64,000 nucleotides of DNA. Source: Chryseobacterium phosphatilyticum. Lineage in GTDB: Bacteria; Bacteroidota; Bacteroidia; Flavobacteriales; Weeksellaceae. Within the stretch, counting starts at the first letter, position 1; each line of letters opens with the position of its first letter. Shown here piece after piece: positions 25,376 through 33,707 of this stretch. The notes beneath the pieces are model-generated. The model was not told the origin of the DNA and searched no databases. It saw only the letters and a program-made list of their open reading frames with translations. Both the position numbers and the translations under genes were made by a program. The stretch is taken from contig NZ_PPED02000004.1 in the NCBI RefSeq assembly GCF_002899825.2, forward strand, positions 635,884-699,883. Reading direction: 5' to 3'.

Positions 25376-26191
25376 ATGACAAACAAAGGAATGGCAAAAG
25401 ATACTTTAGATATCCTTGCTAAAAAATATTATATTAACGATCATAACGAGAAAATAAATATAGAAAACGAGCTGGAAATCAGTAAAAAAGAAACCGCTCT
25501 TTTTACTCCGGAACAGCTTTCAGAAATGGTAGAATTTCCACTTCCGGAAACTACTTTTGAAACACAGTTTGAAACAAGGAACTGCAGTTCTTTAAAAGCA
25601 ATCTTAGAATTAACTGAAGAAGAAAATCAGGAAAAAATCATGTGTCTGAACTTCGCTTCAGCAAAAAATCCCGGAGGTGGCTTTATCAACGGTGCGGAAG
25701 CACAGGAGGAAAGCCTGGCTAGAACTTCTGGATTGTATGAAAGTCTGCTTCAGGCCTGGGATTATTACACGATTCACCGCGCAATGGAATCCTGTTTTTA
25801 TACAGACACGATGATTTACAGCCCTAAAGTTCCGGTTTTCAGGAAGGATAAAGGGGAATTGCTTGACAAACCTGTTCTGTGCAATTTCATCACTTCTCCG
25901 GCAGTCAATGCAGGTGTGGTACAACGTCAGGAACCGGAAAAATTTAATGAGGTACTGAACACGATGGATATCAGAATGGATAAAATGCTTTCGCTTGCTT
26001 TACATCAGGGAAATGAAGTCCTGATTTTAGGAGCCTGGGGATGTGGCGTTTTCAAAAATAATCCGGAAGATATTGCAGAACTATTTAAGAAATATCTTCA
26101 TGGTAAGTATAAAAATAAATTTAAAAAAGTTGTTTTTGCAGTTCTTACGAAAAAAGAGGAAATGATAAAGCCATTTGAAAAAATACAATGA
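25376..26191 (+). CDS. TIGR02452 / PARG-type macrodomain protein
   Basis: This 271-residue cytoplasmic protein carries the poly(ADP-ribose) glycohydrolase signature GGG-x7-QEE within NPGGGFINGAEAQEESL (about 100-116). An ASAKNPGG-type loop precedes it, and a C-terminal AWGCGVFKNNPEDIAELF motif near 222-239 completes the macrodomain. Proteins of this family hydrolyse ADP-ribose ribosyl bonds or bind ADP-ribose. Its stop overlaps the DUF4291 start by 4 nt, so the two are translationally coupled. Confidence 0.88.
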   Translation: MTNKGMAKDTLDILAKKYYINDHNEKINIENELEISKKETALFTPEQLSEMVEFPLPETTFETQFETRNCSSLKAILELTEEENQEKIMCLNFASAKNPGGGFINGAEAQEESLARTSGLYESLLQAWDYYTIHRAMESCFYTDTMIYSPKVPVFRKDKGELLDKPVLCNFITSPAVNAGVVQRQEPEKFNEVLNTMDIRMDKMLSLALHQGNEVLILGAWGCGVFKNNPEDIAELFKKYLHGKYKNKFKKVVFAVLTKKEEMIKPFEKIQ

Positions 26192-26823
26192 AAATTGAGT
26201 TAAAAAAATATAATGAACAACTACTGGAATGGCCGGAAGAGGGCTATCACATTATGGCCCAGTATGATGATGAAAAAATAATTGTTTATCAGTCATATAA
26301 AAAAAGCATAGGAGAATTTGCTGTTAAAAATCAATATTTTGGTGTTGGGTTCAATATGGAAAGAATGACCTGGATCAAACCCAATTTTCTTTGGATGATG
26401 TACCGGAATGGTTGGGGCAGAAAAGAAGATCAGGAATATGTTCTGGCTATTCACCTAAAAAAGAAAGCTTTTAGAAAATATCTGGAAAATGCTGTATACT
26501 CTTCCTATAGTAAAAGCTTAGGGATTTCGAAAGATGAGTGGCAGAACCAAATTAAAAAATCTTCAGTGAGATTACAATGGGACCCGGATCATGATCCTTT
26601 TGGAAATAAAGTAAGTCGAAAGGCAATACAAATTGGGTTGCGAAATGAATTTAGCCATTCTTTTACGAAAGATGATATTATTTTAATTGAAAATATTTCA
26701 GATTTTGTTCAGGAACAGCATAAGTTTGTCATCAATGATGACTTGGAAAACTTACTCATCCCAAAAGAATATCCGCTGTTATTTGATAACGAAGATCTAA
26801 ATAGAAAATTAAGATTAATATAA
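26188..26823 (+). CDS. DUF4291 family protein
   Basis: The 211-residue protein matches DUF4291: IMAQYDDEKIIVYQSY (about 22-37), then RMTWIKPNFLWMMYRNGWG (about 58-76), a stretch conserved from bacteria to fungi, and QWDPDHDP near 130. The biochemical function is not established to my knowledge. The compact fold with conserved Tyr, Arg, Trp and His residues looks enzymatic. Coupling to a PARG-like gene by a 4-nt overlap, and position between two macrodomain genes, point to ADP-ribose chemistry. Confidence 0.82.
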   Translation: MKIELKKYNEQLLEWPEEGYHIMAQYDDEKIIVYQSYKKSIGEFAVKNQYFGVGFNMERMTWIKPNFLWMMYRNGWGRKEDQEYVLAIHLKKKAFRKYLENAVYSSYSKSLGISKDEWQNQIKKSSVRLQWDPDHDPFGNKVSRKAIQIGLRNEFSHSFTKDDIILIENISDFVQEQHKFVINDDLENLLIPKEYPLLFDNEDLNRKLRLI

Positions 26824-26861
26824 AATGGGATTCTTTCATTAAAAAAACCAATACAAGCATT

Positions 26862-27368
26862 ATGAAAATTGAATTAATAAAAGGTGACATTACCAAAATT
26901 GAAGCCGACGCTATTGTCAATGCTGCTAATTCTTCCTTATTAGGAGGTGGAGGGGTAGACGTAGCCATTCATCGTGCCGGAGGAGTAGAGATATTGGAAG
27001 AATGCAAAGAAATAAGAAACCGACAGGGTAAATGCAAAACAGGAGAAGCTGTAGTAACTACTGGTGGAAATCTCCCTTCAAAATATGTCATTCACACCGT
27101 TGGTCCGGTTTGGAACGATGATGAAGAAAGGTGTTGCGGGTTGTTGTCAAATTGCTATATTAATTCATTAAAGCTTGCGGAAAGCCTGGGTATAAAAACA
27201 ATTGCTTTTCCCAATATCAGTACCGGGATTTATAGATTTCCAAAAGAACTGGCAGCACAAATTGCTGTTAACGCAGTGAAAAATTTTCAGCCAGAGACTA
27301 TTGAGAAAGCTATTTTTGTATGTTTTGATGATGAAAATGAAATGATTTACAGAAAATTAATAGACTAG
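26862..27368 (+). CDS. MacroD-type macrodomain ADP-ribose hydrolase
   Basis: A single macrodomain of 168 residues. It has GDITKIEADAIVNAANSSLL (about 7-26), then GGGGVDVAIHRAGG, the catalytic-site loop of MacroD/YmdB enzymes, and later IAFPNISTGIYRFP near 109-122. Such proteins remove mono-ADP-ribose from acidic residues and hydrolyse O-acetyl-ADP-ribose, the sirtuin by-product. The sirtuin gene begins 5 nt downstream, which makes a direct product-to-substrate link plausible. Confidence 0.93.
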   Translation: MKIELIKGDITKIEADAIVNAANSSLLGGGGVDVAIHRAGGVEILEECKEIRNRQGKCKTGEAVVTTGGNLPSKYVIHTVGPVWNDDEERCCGLLSNCYINSLKLAESLGIKTIAFPNISTGIYRFPKELAAQIAVNAVKNFQPETIEKAIFVCFDDENEMIYRKLID

Positions 27369-27373
27369 AAGCA

Positions 27374-28060
27374 ATGAAAAAACTAACCATATTAAGCGGC
27401 GCAGGAATCAGTGCCGAAAGCGGAATACAAACCTTCAGAGATGGTGACGGTCTCTGGGAAAATCATAATGTAACAGATGTAGCCAGCCCGGAAGGATGGA
27501 GAAAAGACAGAGCATTGGTCTTGGAATTTTACAACCAGAGAAGACGCCAGCTGCATGAAGTACAACCCAACGAAGCTCATCACTTATTGGCAGAACTGGA
27601 AAAACATTTCAAGGTACAGATTATTACCCAGAATATTGATGACCTTCACGAAAGAGCAGGATCTACCAATATTCTACACATTCATGGAGAACTGTTCAAA
27701 TCATGTTCATGCAACAATAAACACCTGATCTATGAACAAAAGGATGATATTAATATCGGAGATAAAGCAGAAGATGGAGCTCAGTTGAGGCCTTTTATTG
27801 TCTGGTTTGGAGAAGATGTTCCTTTATATCAGACTGCAAGGGAAATCGTAAAAGAAGCAGATATTTTACTGGTAATCGGAACTTCTTTACAGGTGTATCC
27901 TGCTGCCGGATTAATTCATGATATTAAAGATGATTGTCTTTTAATTGTCATTAACCCTAATGAAACAGGATTTGGATACGGGCAGAGAGCTGTTGTCATG
28001 AAAGAAACTGCAACTCAGGGTATGAAGCTGTTGTTTGATAAACTGGTCAATCTTGCCTGA
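27374..28060 (+). CDS. Class III sirtuin (CobB-like NAD-dependent deacylase)
   Basis: This 228-residue sirtuin has GAGISAESGIQTFRDGDGLW at 9-28 for NAD binding, TQNIDDLHERAG near 87 and the catalytic His in HIHGE near 105. The Tyr-x-x-Arg pair in EFYNQRRRQL (about 57-66) marks the Sirt5/CobB class, which prefers acidic acyl groups such as succinyl-lysine. The Zn-site cysteines are reduced to CSCNNK, so zinc binding may be lost. Sirtuins consume NAD and release O-acyl-ADP-ribose. It overlaps the next gene by 1 nt. Confidence 0.93.
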   Translation: MKKLTILSGAGISAESGIQTFRDGDGLWENHNVTDVASPEGWRKDRALVLEFYNQRRRQLHEVQPNEAHHLLAELEKHFKVQIITQNIDDLHERAGSTNILHIHGELFKSCSCNNKHLIYEQKDDINIGDKAEDGAQLRPFIVWFGEDVPLYQTAREIVKEADILLVIGTSLQVYPAAGLIHDIKDDCLLIVINPNETGFGYGQRAVVMKETATQGMKLLFDKLVNLA

Positions 28061-29001
28061 TGGAAAATAAAGTGAAAGCAGGAATATTTGGAGTTTGTAT
28101 TGGAGATGCTCTCGGTGTTCCGGTAGAGTTTAAAAGCAGGGATTATTTGAAACGTTTTCCTGTTATAAACATGCAGGAATTTGGATCACATCAGCAACCC
28201 AAAGGAACCTGGAGTGATGATAGTTCATTAACCTTCTGCCTTGCGGAAGAATTGACTAAAGGTTACGATTTGGAAAAGATCGGCCAAAGTTTTGTGAAAT
28301 GGGTCAAATACGGTCATTGGACAGCACACGGAAGACTTTTTGATATTGGGGGTACTACAAGAGAAACCATTGGAAGACTGATCAAAGGGGAAAGTGCCCG
28401 GTTTTCCGGAAACATTTTTGAAGAAGATAATGGAAATGGTTCTCTGATGAGAATCCTTCCGCTGGCTTTTTATCTTAAAGATGAAGAAAATCCTGAAAAG
28501 CTATATCAAACTGTTAAAGAAGTCTCAACCATCACCCATGGGCATTTCCGATCCGTTTTTGCCTGTCTTATCTATGTGATTTTTGCGATTCAACTGATAA
28601 AAAATAAAAATAAAACAGAAGCCTATACGTCTATGCAGGAAATAGTTTTGGAATATGCAGAAAAACAATGGTTTAGCTTAAGTGAGATTGAGCTTTTCCA
28701 AAGAATATTAAAAAATGATATTTCAAATTATTCCGAAGATAAAATTGCAAGCGGAGGATATGTCTTACACAGTCTGGAAGCCTCTTTATGGTGTTTTTTA
28801 AACTCAGATTGCTATTCTGAAGCAGTATTAAAAGCAGTTAATTTAGGCGAAGACACCGATACCACAGCTGCCATTACGGGAGGATTAGCAGGAATCTATT
28901 ATGGATTTGAAAATATTCCTAAGGAATGGATTGATGTGTTGGTGAGAAAAGATGATATTGAAGTATTGTGTGATAAATTAAACGATAAATTATTAAAATA
29001 A
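28060..29001 (+). CDS. ADP-ribosylglycohydrolase (ARH/DraG family)
   Basis: This 313-residue all-helical metal-dependent hydrolase removes ADP-ribose from proteins or other acceptors. The family's binuclear-metal motifs are intact: GDALGVPVEF (about 13-22), GTWSDDSSL near 48-56, the NGNGSLMR loop near 129-136, and GEDTDTTAAITGGLAG near 266-281. There is no secretion signal. It follows the sirtuin with a 1-nt overlap and precedes kptA by 10 nt. Confidence 0.93.
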   Translation: MENKVKAGIFGVCIGDALGVPVEFKSRDYLKRFPVINMQEFGSHQQPKGTWSDDSSLTFCLAEELTKGYDLEKIGQSFVKWVKYGHWTAHGRLFDIGGTTRETIGRLIKGESARFSGNIFEEDNGNGSLMRILPLAFYLKDEENPEKLYQTVKEVSTITHGHFRSVFACLIYVIFAIQLIKNKNKTEAYTSMQEIVLEYAEKQWFSLSEIELFQRILKNDISNYSEDKIASGGYVLHSLEASLWCFLNSDCYSEAVLKAVNLGEDTDTTAAITGGLAGIYYGFENIPKEWIDVLVRKDDIEVLCDKLNDKLLK

Positions 29002-29011
29002 AACACTAACC

Positions 29012-29554
29012 ATGAACGAAATAGAAAAGAAAAAAATAAGTAAATTTTTAAGCCTTATTTTGAGGCACCAACCGGAAAGTATCGGATTAATATTGGATGA
29101 AAATGGCTGGGCAGATGTAGAGGAGCTGAGAACAAAATCAGCGAAAAAGAGAGTGCATTTTTCCTTAGAGGAATTAGATGAGGTCGTAGAAACGAATAAC
29201 AAAAAACGTTTTGCTTTTAATGATGACAAAACAAAAATCAGGGCAAGCCAGGGGCATTCAATCGAAATTGACCTTGCTTTAGTGGCACAGCAACCTCCTG
29301 ATTTTTTATATCATGGAACCGCAGAGAGTAATATTTCTTCAATTTTAGATAAAGGCATCGAAAAAAGAACCCGACAACATGTACACTTAAGTGCTGATAA
29401 AGAGACTGCTACAAAGGTAGGAATGAGGCACGGGAAACCGGTAATACTCACAATCAGAACCGGAAAGATGCATAATGACGGATTATCTTTCTATCTTTCT
29501 GCCAACGGAGTCTGGCTGACTGATTTTGTTGATGCACAATATATTTCAAAATAA
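29012..29554 (+). CDS. kptA: RNA 2'-phosphotransferase (KptA/Tpt1)
   Basis: KptA moves a 2'-phosphate from RNA to NAD, yielding ADP-ribose 1'',2''-cyclic phosphate and nicotinamide; family members can also ADP-ribosylate phosphorylated nucleic-acid ends. The 180-residue protein has the N-terminal winged-helix part with SLILRHQPE (Arg18-His19), and the ART-type core with IRASQGHS (about 76-83), LYHGTA (99-104), HVHLS and RHGKPVIL (139-146), so all catalytic motifs are present. The gene ends 2 nt before a phosphoesterase gene. Confidence 0.95.
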   Translation: MNEIEKKKISKFLSLILRHQPESIGLILDENGWADVEELRTKSAKKRVHFSLEELDEVVETNNKKRFAFNDDKTKIRASQGHSIEIDLALVAQQPPDFLYHGTAESNISSILDKGIEKRTRQHVHLSADKETATKVGMRHGKPVILTIRTGKMHNDGLSFYLSANGVWLTDFVDAQYISK

Positions 29555-29556
29555 AA

Positions 29557-30285
29557 ATGAACAGAACATTAGTTATAGGTGACATTCACGGAGGGTGTAA
29601 AGCATTACAGCAAGCGATCGAACGCGCTGAAGTAACCTCCGGAGACCGGTTGATTTTTCTGGGAGATTATGTGGACGGATGGAGTGAATCTTCTGAAGTG
29701 ATCCGGTATTTAATCGAAATATCAAAGACACAGGACTGTATTTTCATCAAAGGAAATCATGATGCGTGGTGTGAAGACTGGTTATCGGCTGAACAAGCGC
29801 CTGATATGTGGCTTTTAAGCGGAGGAAAAAGGACCGTGGAAAGCTATGCAGGATATTCATCGGAAGAAATGAATGTCCATCTTGAGTTTTTTCAAAGGAT
29901 GAAAAACTATTACGTTGACGATCAGAACAAGTTGTTTATTCATGCCGGATTTGCGTCTATGCACGGACCACAGAAAGAAGTATATTCCAGCAATTATCGC
30001 TGGGACAGAACGCTTTGGGAAACAGCTGTTGCGATGGATAAAAAATTGACGAAAAATTCGGAGCTATATCCTAAGAGGTTTCTTTTGTATAATGAAATAT
30101 ATATCGGGCATACTCCTACAATCGAAATCGGAATAACAACTCCCGCTCATAAGGCCAATATCTGGAATATGGATACGGGCGCCGCTTATACCGGAGCCTT
30201 GTCTATCATGGACATTGATACCAAAGAATTCTGGCAAAGTGATCCCCTACCATCCTTATATCCCAATGAAAATGGAAGAAATTAA
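29557..30285 (+). CDS. PP2A-like metallophosphoesterase
   Basis: This 242-residue calcineurin-like phosphoesterase shows GDIHGG (8-13), GDYVDG (36-41), GNHDAW (about 65-70) and IGHTP near 187, the full dinuclear-metal set of the PP2A/lambda-phosphatase type. Translation is tightly linked to kptA, with a 2-nt gap. A reasonable inference is that it processes phosphate left by kptA, for example ADP-ribose cyclic or 1''-phosphate, or 2',3'-cyclic RNA ends. Protein phosphatase activity is the alternative. It is the last gene of the cluster. Confidence 0.85.
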   Translation: MNRTLVIGDIHGGCKALQQAIERAEVTSGDRLIFLGDYVDGWSESSEVIRYLIEISKTQDCIFIKGNHDAWCEDWLSAEQAPDMWLLSGGKRTVESYAGYSSEEMNVHLEFFQRMKNYYVDDQNKLFIHAGFASMHGPQKEVYSSNYRWDRTLWETAVAMDKKLTKNSELYPKRFLLYNEIYIGHTPTIEIGITTPAHKANIWNMDTGAAYTGALSIMDIDTKEFWQSDPLPSLYPNENGRN

Positions 30286-30334
30286 TCAGGTATAAAGCAA
30301 ATAACATTAGTAGTACATTGGCTTTTTACTTTTT

Positions 30335-30342
30335 TACTTTTG
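30335..30342 (+). promoter_or_regulatory. -7 promoter element of the M14 peptidase gene
   Basis: TACTTTTG matches TAnnTTTG, and a TTG occurs at 30318-30320. The spacing of 14 bp is shorter than usual. No NrtR-type operator is seen here. Confidence 0.4.
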
Positions 30343-30381
30343 TACCAGAGCGAGATTAATTAATTTTAAAGTCTGAAAAAT

Positions 30382-32115
30382 ATGACTTCCATGAAATTGA
30401 AATGTGTCTTACTCTCGTTATGTTCAAGCTTGATTTTTGCCCAAAAACCGTATCAAACCCCTTTTGAAAAAGGAAATGGAAATCAAACGGTTACCTATGA
30501 TGAAATGAATGCCTATTATCAGGATCTTGCAAAGAACTTCAATACCATTCAATATAGTAAGAAAGGGGAAGACGATAACGGAAAACCAATTTATGTAGTC
30601 GTTTATAATCCTTTTCCTGAAAAAAACCTTGACAAACTGAGAAAAAATAAGGCGATTCTCTTTGTTAATAATGGGATCCATCCGGGAGAACCGGACGGAA
30701 TTGATGCGACCATGATGTTGATGAGAGATCTGGCCACCAAAAAGATTCAAACGCCACAGAATTTTATTATTGCAGCTATCTCAGCTTATAATATCAGCGG
30801 GATGCTCAACAGAGGTTCCCATTCAAGAGCCAATCAGAATGGTCCCGAACAGTATGGATTCAGAGGAAATGCAAGAAACTATGATCTGAACCGTGATTTT
30901 ATAAAGGCAGATTCTAAAAATGCCAGGAGCTTTCAGGAAATCTATCAGTGGCTGAAACCGGATGTGTTTATAGATAATCATGTAAGCAATGGCGCTGATT
31001 ATCAATATACATTTACCTATATCTCAACCTTTAAAGAACGTTTGGGAAATACACTGGGAGCTTATTTCTATGATGATTACCAGGCAAAAAATCTTGACGA
31101 TATGAAGAAGCTTGGATATGAAAGCACCCCGTATGTAAATATTCACGGAGATGTTCCTGAAATTGGTTTTGCTGCCTTTGAAGACTCACCGAGATATTCT
31201 ACAGGCTATACTTCCCTTTTCAACTCTTTGGGAACAGTTCCGGAAACGCATATGCTGAAACCCTATGATAAAAGAGTAGATGCTACTTACAAGTATATGC
31301 TGGTTAATCTTAAGAATCTTGATAAGGACTATCTCAAAATCAAGCAGCTTCGTGTGGATAACCTTAAGCAGTATCAGGCCGGAAAGCAATATGGAATCCG
31401 TTGGAAAATTGATTCAACCAAGTTCTCTACAATGGATTTTAAAGGATATGAAGGACAATATAAACCCAGCGAAATTTCAGGAAAGCCAAGACTGTATTAT
31501 GATAGAAATAAACCTTTTACGAAAAGCATAAAACTATTTACCACAGCTGTTCCTACAGGCTATATCAATATCCCGAAATACTATATGATTCCGCAGTCTC
31601 AGTATAAGGTGATTGAAGAATTCAAAAGAAATCAGATTCAGATGAAGCCATTGCAAAGAGACAGCACTATTACGATCGAATCATACAAGATCAAAGATTT
31701 TAAAACAGTAAAAAACCCTTATGAAGGACACTATCTGCATTATGAAACAACGGTCGACAGCTCACATAAGAATATGAATTTCCAGGCGGGAGACTATATC
31801 GTTTCTACCAATCAGCCCGGAGTAAAATATATCATCGAAACCCTTGAACCTGAGGCATTAGACTCATTTTTTAACTGGAACTTCTTTGATGGGATTCTCG
31901 CGCAGAAAGAATATTATTCAGCTTATATTTTCGAAGATACTGCCGCTGAGCTGCTTAAAAAAGATAAAGGATTAAAAGAGGCTTTTGAAGCAGCAAAAGC
32001 ATCAGATAAAAAGATGGCTGAGGACGCACAAGCACAATTGGATTGGATATATAAACATTCTCCGTATTTTGAAGAAAAAACATTCAGACAGTATCCTGTT
32101 TACAGAGTTTTGTAA
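30382..32115 (+). CDS. Secreted M14 family zinc carboxypeptidase
   Basis: The 577-residue protein has a signal peptide (LKCVLLSLCSSLIFAQ) and an N-terminal M14 catalytic domain. The zinc ligands are in NGIHPGEPDG (His and Glu, about residues 97-106) and DNHVSNGADYQ (His, near 200). RNYDLNRDF near 168 is the substrate-binding motif. The long C-terminal part after about 330 is unassigned and probably beta-rich. There is no T9SS sorting domain, so it is probably periplasmic or outer-membrane-associated. It is convergent with the cupin gene. Confidence 0.88.
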   Translation: MTSMKLKCVLLSLCSSLIFAQKPYQTPFEKGNGNQTVTYDEMNAYYQDLAKNFNTIQYSKKGEDDNGKPIYVVVYNPFPEKNLDKLRKNKAILFVNNGIHPGEPDGIDATMMLMRDLATKKIQTPQNFIIAAISAYNISGMLNRGSHSRANQNGPEQYGFRGNARNYDLNRDFIKADSKNARSFQEIYQWLKPDVFIDNHVSNGADYQYTFTYISTFKERLGNTLGAYFYDDYQAKNLDDMKKLGYESTPYVNIHGDVPEIGFAAFEDSPRYSTGYTSLFNSLGTVPETHMLKPYDKRVDATYKYMLVNLKNLDKDYLKIKQLRVDNLKQYQAGKQYGIRWKIDSTKFSTMDFKGYEGQYKPSEISGKPRLYYDRNKPFTKSIKLFTTAVPTGYINIPKYYMIPQSQYKVIEEFKRNQIQMKPLQRDSTITIESYKIKDFKTVKNPYEGHYLHYETTVDSSHKNMNFQAGDYIVSTNQPGVKYIIETLEPEALDSFFNWNFFDGILAQKEYYSAYIFEDTAAELLKKDKGLKEAFEAAKASDKKMAEDAQAQLDWIYKHSPYFEEKTFRQYPVYRVL

Positions 32116-32140
32116 TATGTTGACATTCTGTTTATAAACT

Positions 32141-32172
32141 AAAAAAAGCGTTTCATTTGAAACGCTTTTTTT
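32141..32172. terminator. Bidirectional terminator
   Basis: AAAAGCGTTTC and GAAACGCTTTT form an 11-bp stem around ATTT, with A and T tracts on either side, between two convergent genes. Confidence 0.93.
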
Positions 32173-32174
32173 AA

Positions 32175-33056
32175 TTATCTTGGCAGGCCTCTTTTCAGAG
32201 CGATTTCTGCTCTTTTTATTGCCATTTTTTCTTTCCATTCCATGTAGCTCGCTTTAAAATTGGATTTCATAATGTCATCAAATTTACGCTGTACGGTAAG
32301 GTTCCATAAAGAATGAGCCTTTACTGCCCATGACTTGTCCCATGCTCTTAAAGAAATAGAGAAGCTTCCATCCAGATATTTCATCCAGTGCCACCATCCT
32401 GTTGGCATAAACAAAGTATCCCCGTGTTCCAGAAAGCATTCGATACCCTCTACACCATCCAAAGCCGGAAATTGGGTAAAGTCAGGATTTTCAATATCAT
32501 AATCTTCTAAAGCATAGGTAGCATACGGGATTTGATACAACCTCTCTCTCCATTTATAGTCAAAAAGGAGTATATGCTTTCTTCCATTGAAGTGAGTGTG
32601 GAAAATATGAGCCATATCAATATCAAAGTGAAGAAATGTTACCGATCCTTTTCCTCCAAAAAACATATTGGGATATTTATCTAAAAAGCCTCCCATTAAT
32701 TCTTTGGGAGAAATATAATCTTCCAAAAGTTTCGGAGCATATTTTATAGGGTCGAAGAGAAAAATTCTCAGGTCTGTAGGTTCTTTTTGAATGAGATCAA
32801 TATAATCTCCAAATTTCATTTTTGCGGCAGAAGCATTGATAGGTGCTGAGGGATCTGCTTTTGAGCTGTCATATAAAGGGACCTCTACATCTCCTACTAC
32901 CTCTTTCATATATTCCATCGTCCATTTTTGGTAAGCGGGCCATTTTTTTGCCATGTTCTTAATGACAACGGGCCTTCTTGGCTTTAGATATTTTTCGTAG
33001 AATTCTTCTTTGGTAATATCATCTACAACATCTATAGGCTTTAAATTTATTCCCAT
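32175..33056 (-). CDS. Cupin-8 / JmjC-like 2OG oxygenase
   Basis: This 293-residue cytoplasmic protein belongs to the cupin-like JmjC group. RRPVVIKNMAKKWPA (about 28-42) is the typical entry. LHFDIDMAHIFHTHFNG near 141-157 carries the HxD iron pair, and GDTLFMPTGWWHWMKYL near 213-229 carries the distal His. These enzymes hydroxylate proteins or tRNA; the target is unknown. The gene is followed on its 3' side by the shared terminator, and a long AT-rich gap lies upstream of its start. Confidence 0.88.
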   Translation of the reverse strand: MGINLKPIDVVDDITKEEFYEKYLKPRRPVVIKNMAKKWPAYQKWTMEYMKEVVGDVEVPLYDSSKADPSAPINASAAKMKFGDYIDLIQKEPTDLRIFLFDPIKYAPKLLEDYISPKELMGGFLDKYPNMFFGGKGSVTFLHFDIDMAHIFHTHFNGRKHILLFDYKWRERLYQIPYATYALEDYDIENPDFTQFPALDGVEGIECFLEHGDTLFMPTGWWHWMKYLDGSFSISLRAWDKSWAVKAHSLWNLTVQRKFDDIMKSNFKASYMEWKEKMAIKRAEIALKRGLPR

Positions 33057-33707
33057 ATTTGTAAATTTTATGTTACAAAATTATTAAATATATATTTATA
33101 AACCAGCGTTTAATTTTTTTTTAATCTATGATTCAAATCAGATTTAACTATGCTGAATAAAGAGATGTACTATTTTTTTGAGGGCGAGAGGGCTCCTGTT
33201 TTTATTCAAAAATACCCTGTAATAAAATTACAGGGCAAAAACACAAAATAGATGAATAAAAATCCATTCTGGTGCTAATATATTATTTTTATTTAATTAC
33301 CAAACTCCAGATAATGTTGATAAAATAAACATAATTAGATAGATATATTGTTTTAATTCAATATATTGGGATATATTTTTGATTATAATATTAAAAAAAG
33401 AAAACCTGTTGAATTTTATTAATTTTCATAAAATAATATTTTCTCTATTTCTGTTTTAATGATTCAAAAAGTTTTTTTTATAGCTGTTTTTATTTCATTA
33501 TTTTGTGATTTTTATTTAATAACAGAACCTTTATTGAAGGTTTTTACTTTTTGAAATCATGAATTCTAGTGGCCTATTTCAGTATGATTGAAAATGTAAA
33601 AATATAAAGGTGTTTAGAATAATGAAAATTTAACTTTTGATCATAAAAAAGATCTTTAGAGATGTAACGAAAAACAATAACGATTAACTAATTCAGTAAA
33701 AACAAGT
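33057..33707. other. AT-rich gene-poor gap with one hairpin
   Basis: This 651-nt gap between divergent genes is extremely AT-rich and has no credible coding frame. A perfect 9-bp hairpin (CCCTGTAAT / ATTACAGGG, 33215-33235) is followed on the minus strand by TATTTTTG. It could terminate a leftward transcript, but I see no gene or clear promoter for one. The rightmost part holds the ECF-like promoter of the TonB receptor gene. Confidence 0.5.
33663..33692 (+). promoter_or_regulatory. ECF-like promoter of TonB receptor gene
   Basis: TGTAAC at 33663-33668 and ACTAAT at 33687-33692 are 18 nt apart, and a CGA lies just before the second box. The same two boxes with the same spacing occur before the GLPGLI gene at 37133. 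TGTAAC-like -35 elements are typical of some ECF sigma factors. The start codon lies 15 nt downstream. Confidence 0.5.

Noticed and set aside
20294..30285. Integrated phage or transposon carrying the ADP-ribose cluster
   Set aside because: No integrase, transposase, att repeats or tRNA junctions flank it, and its codon use looks like that of its neighbours.
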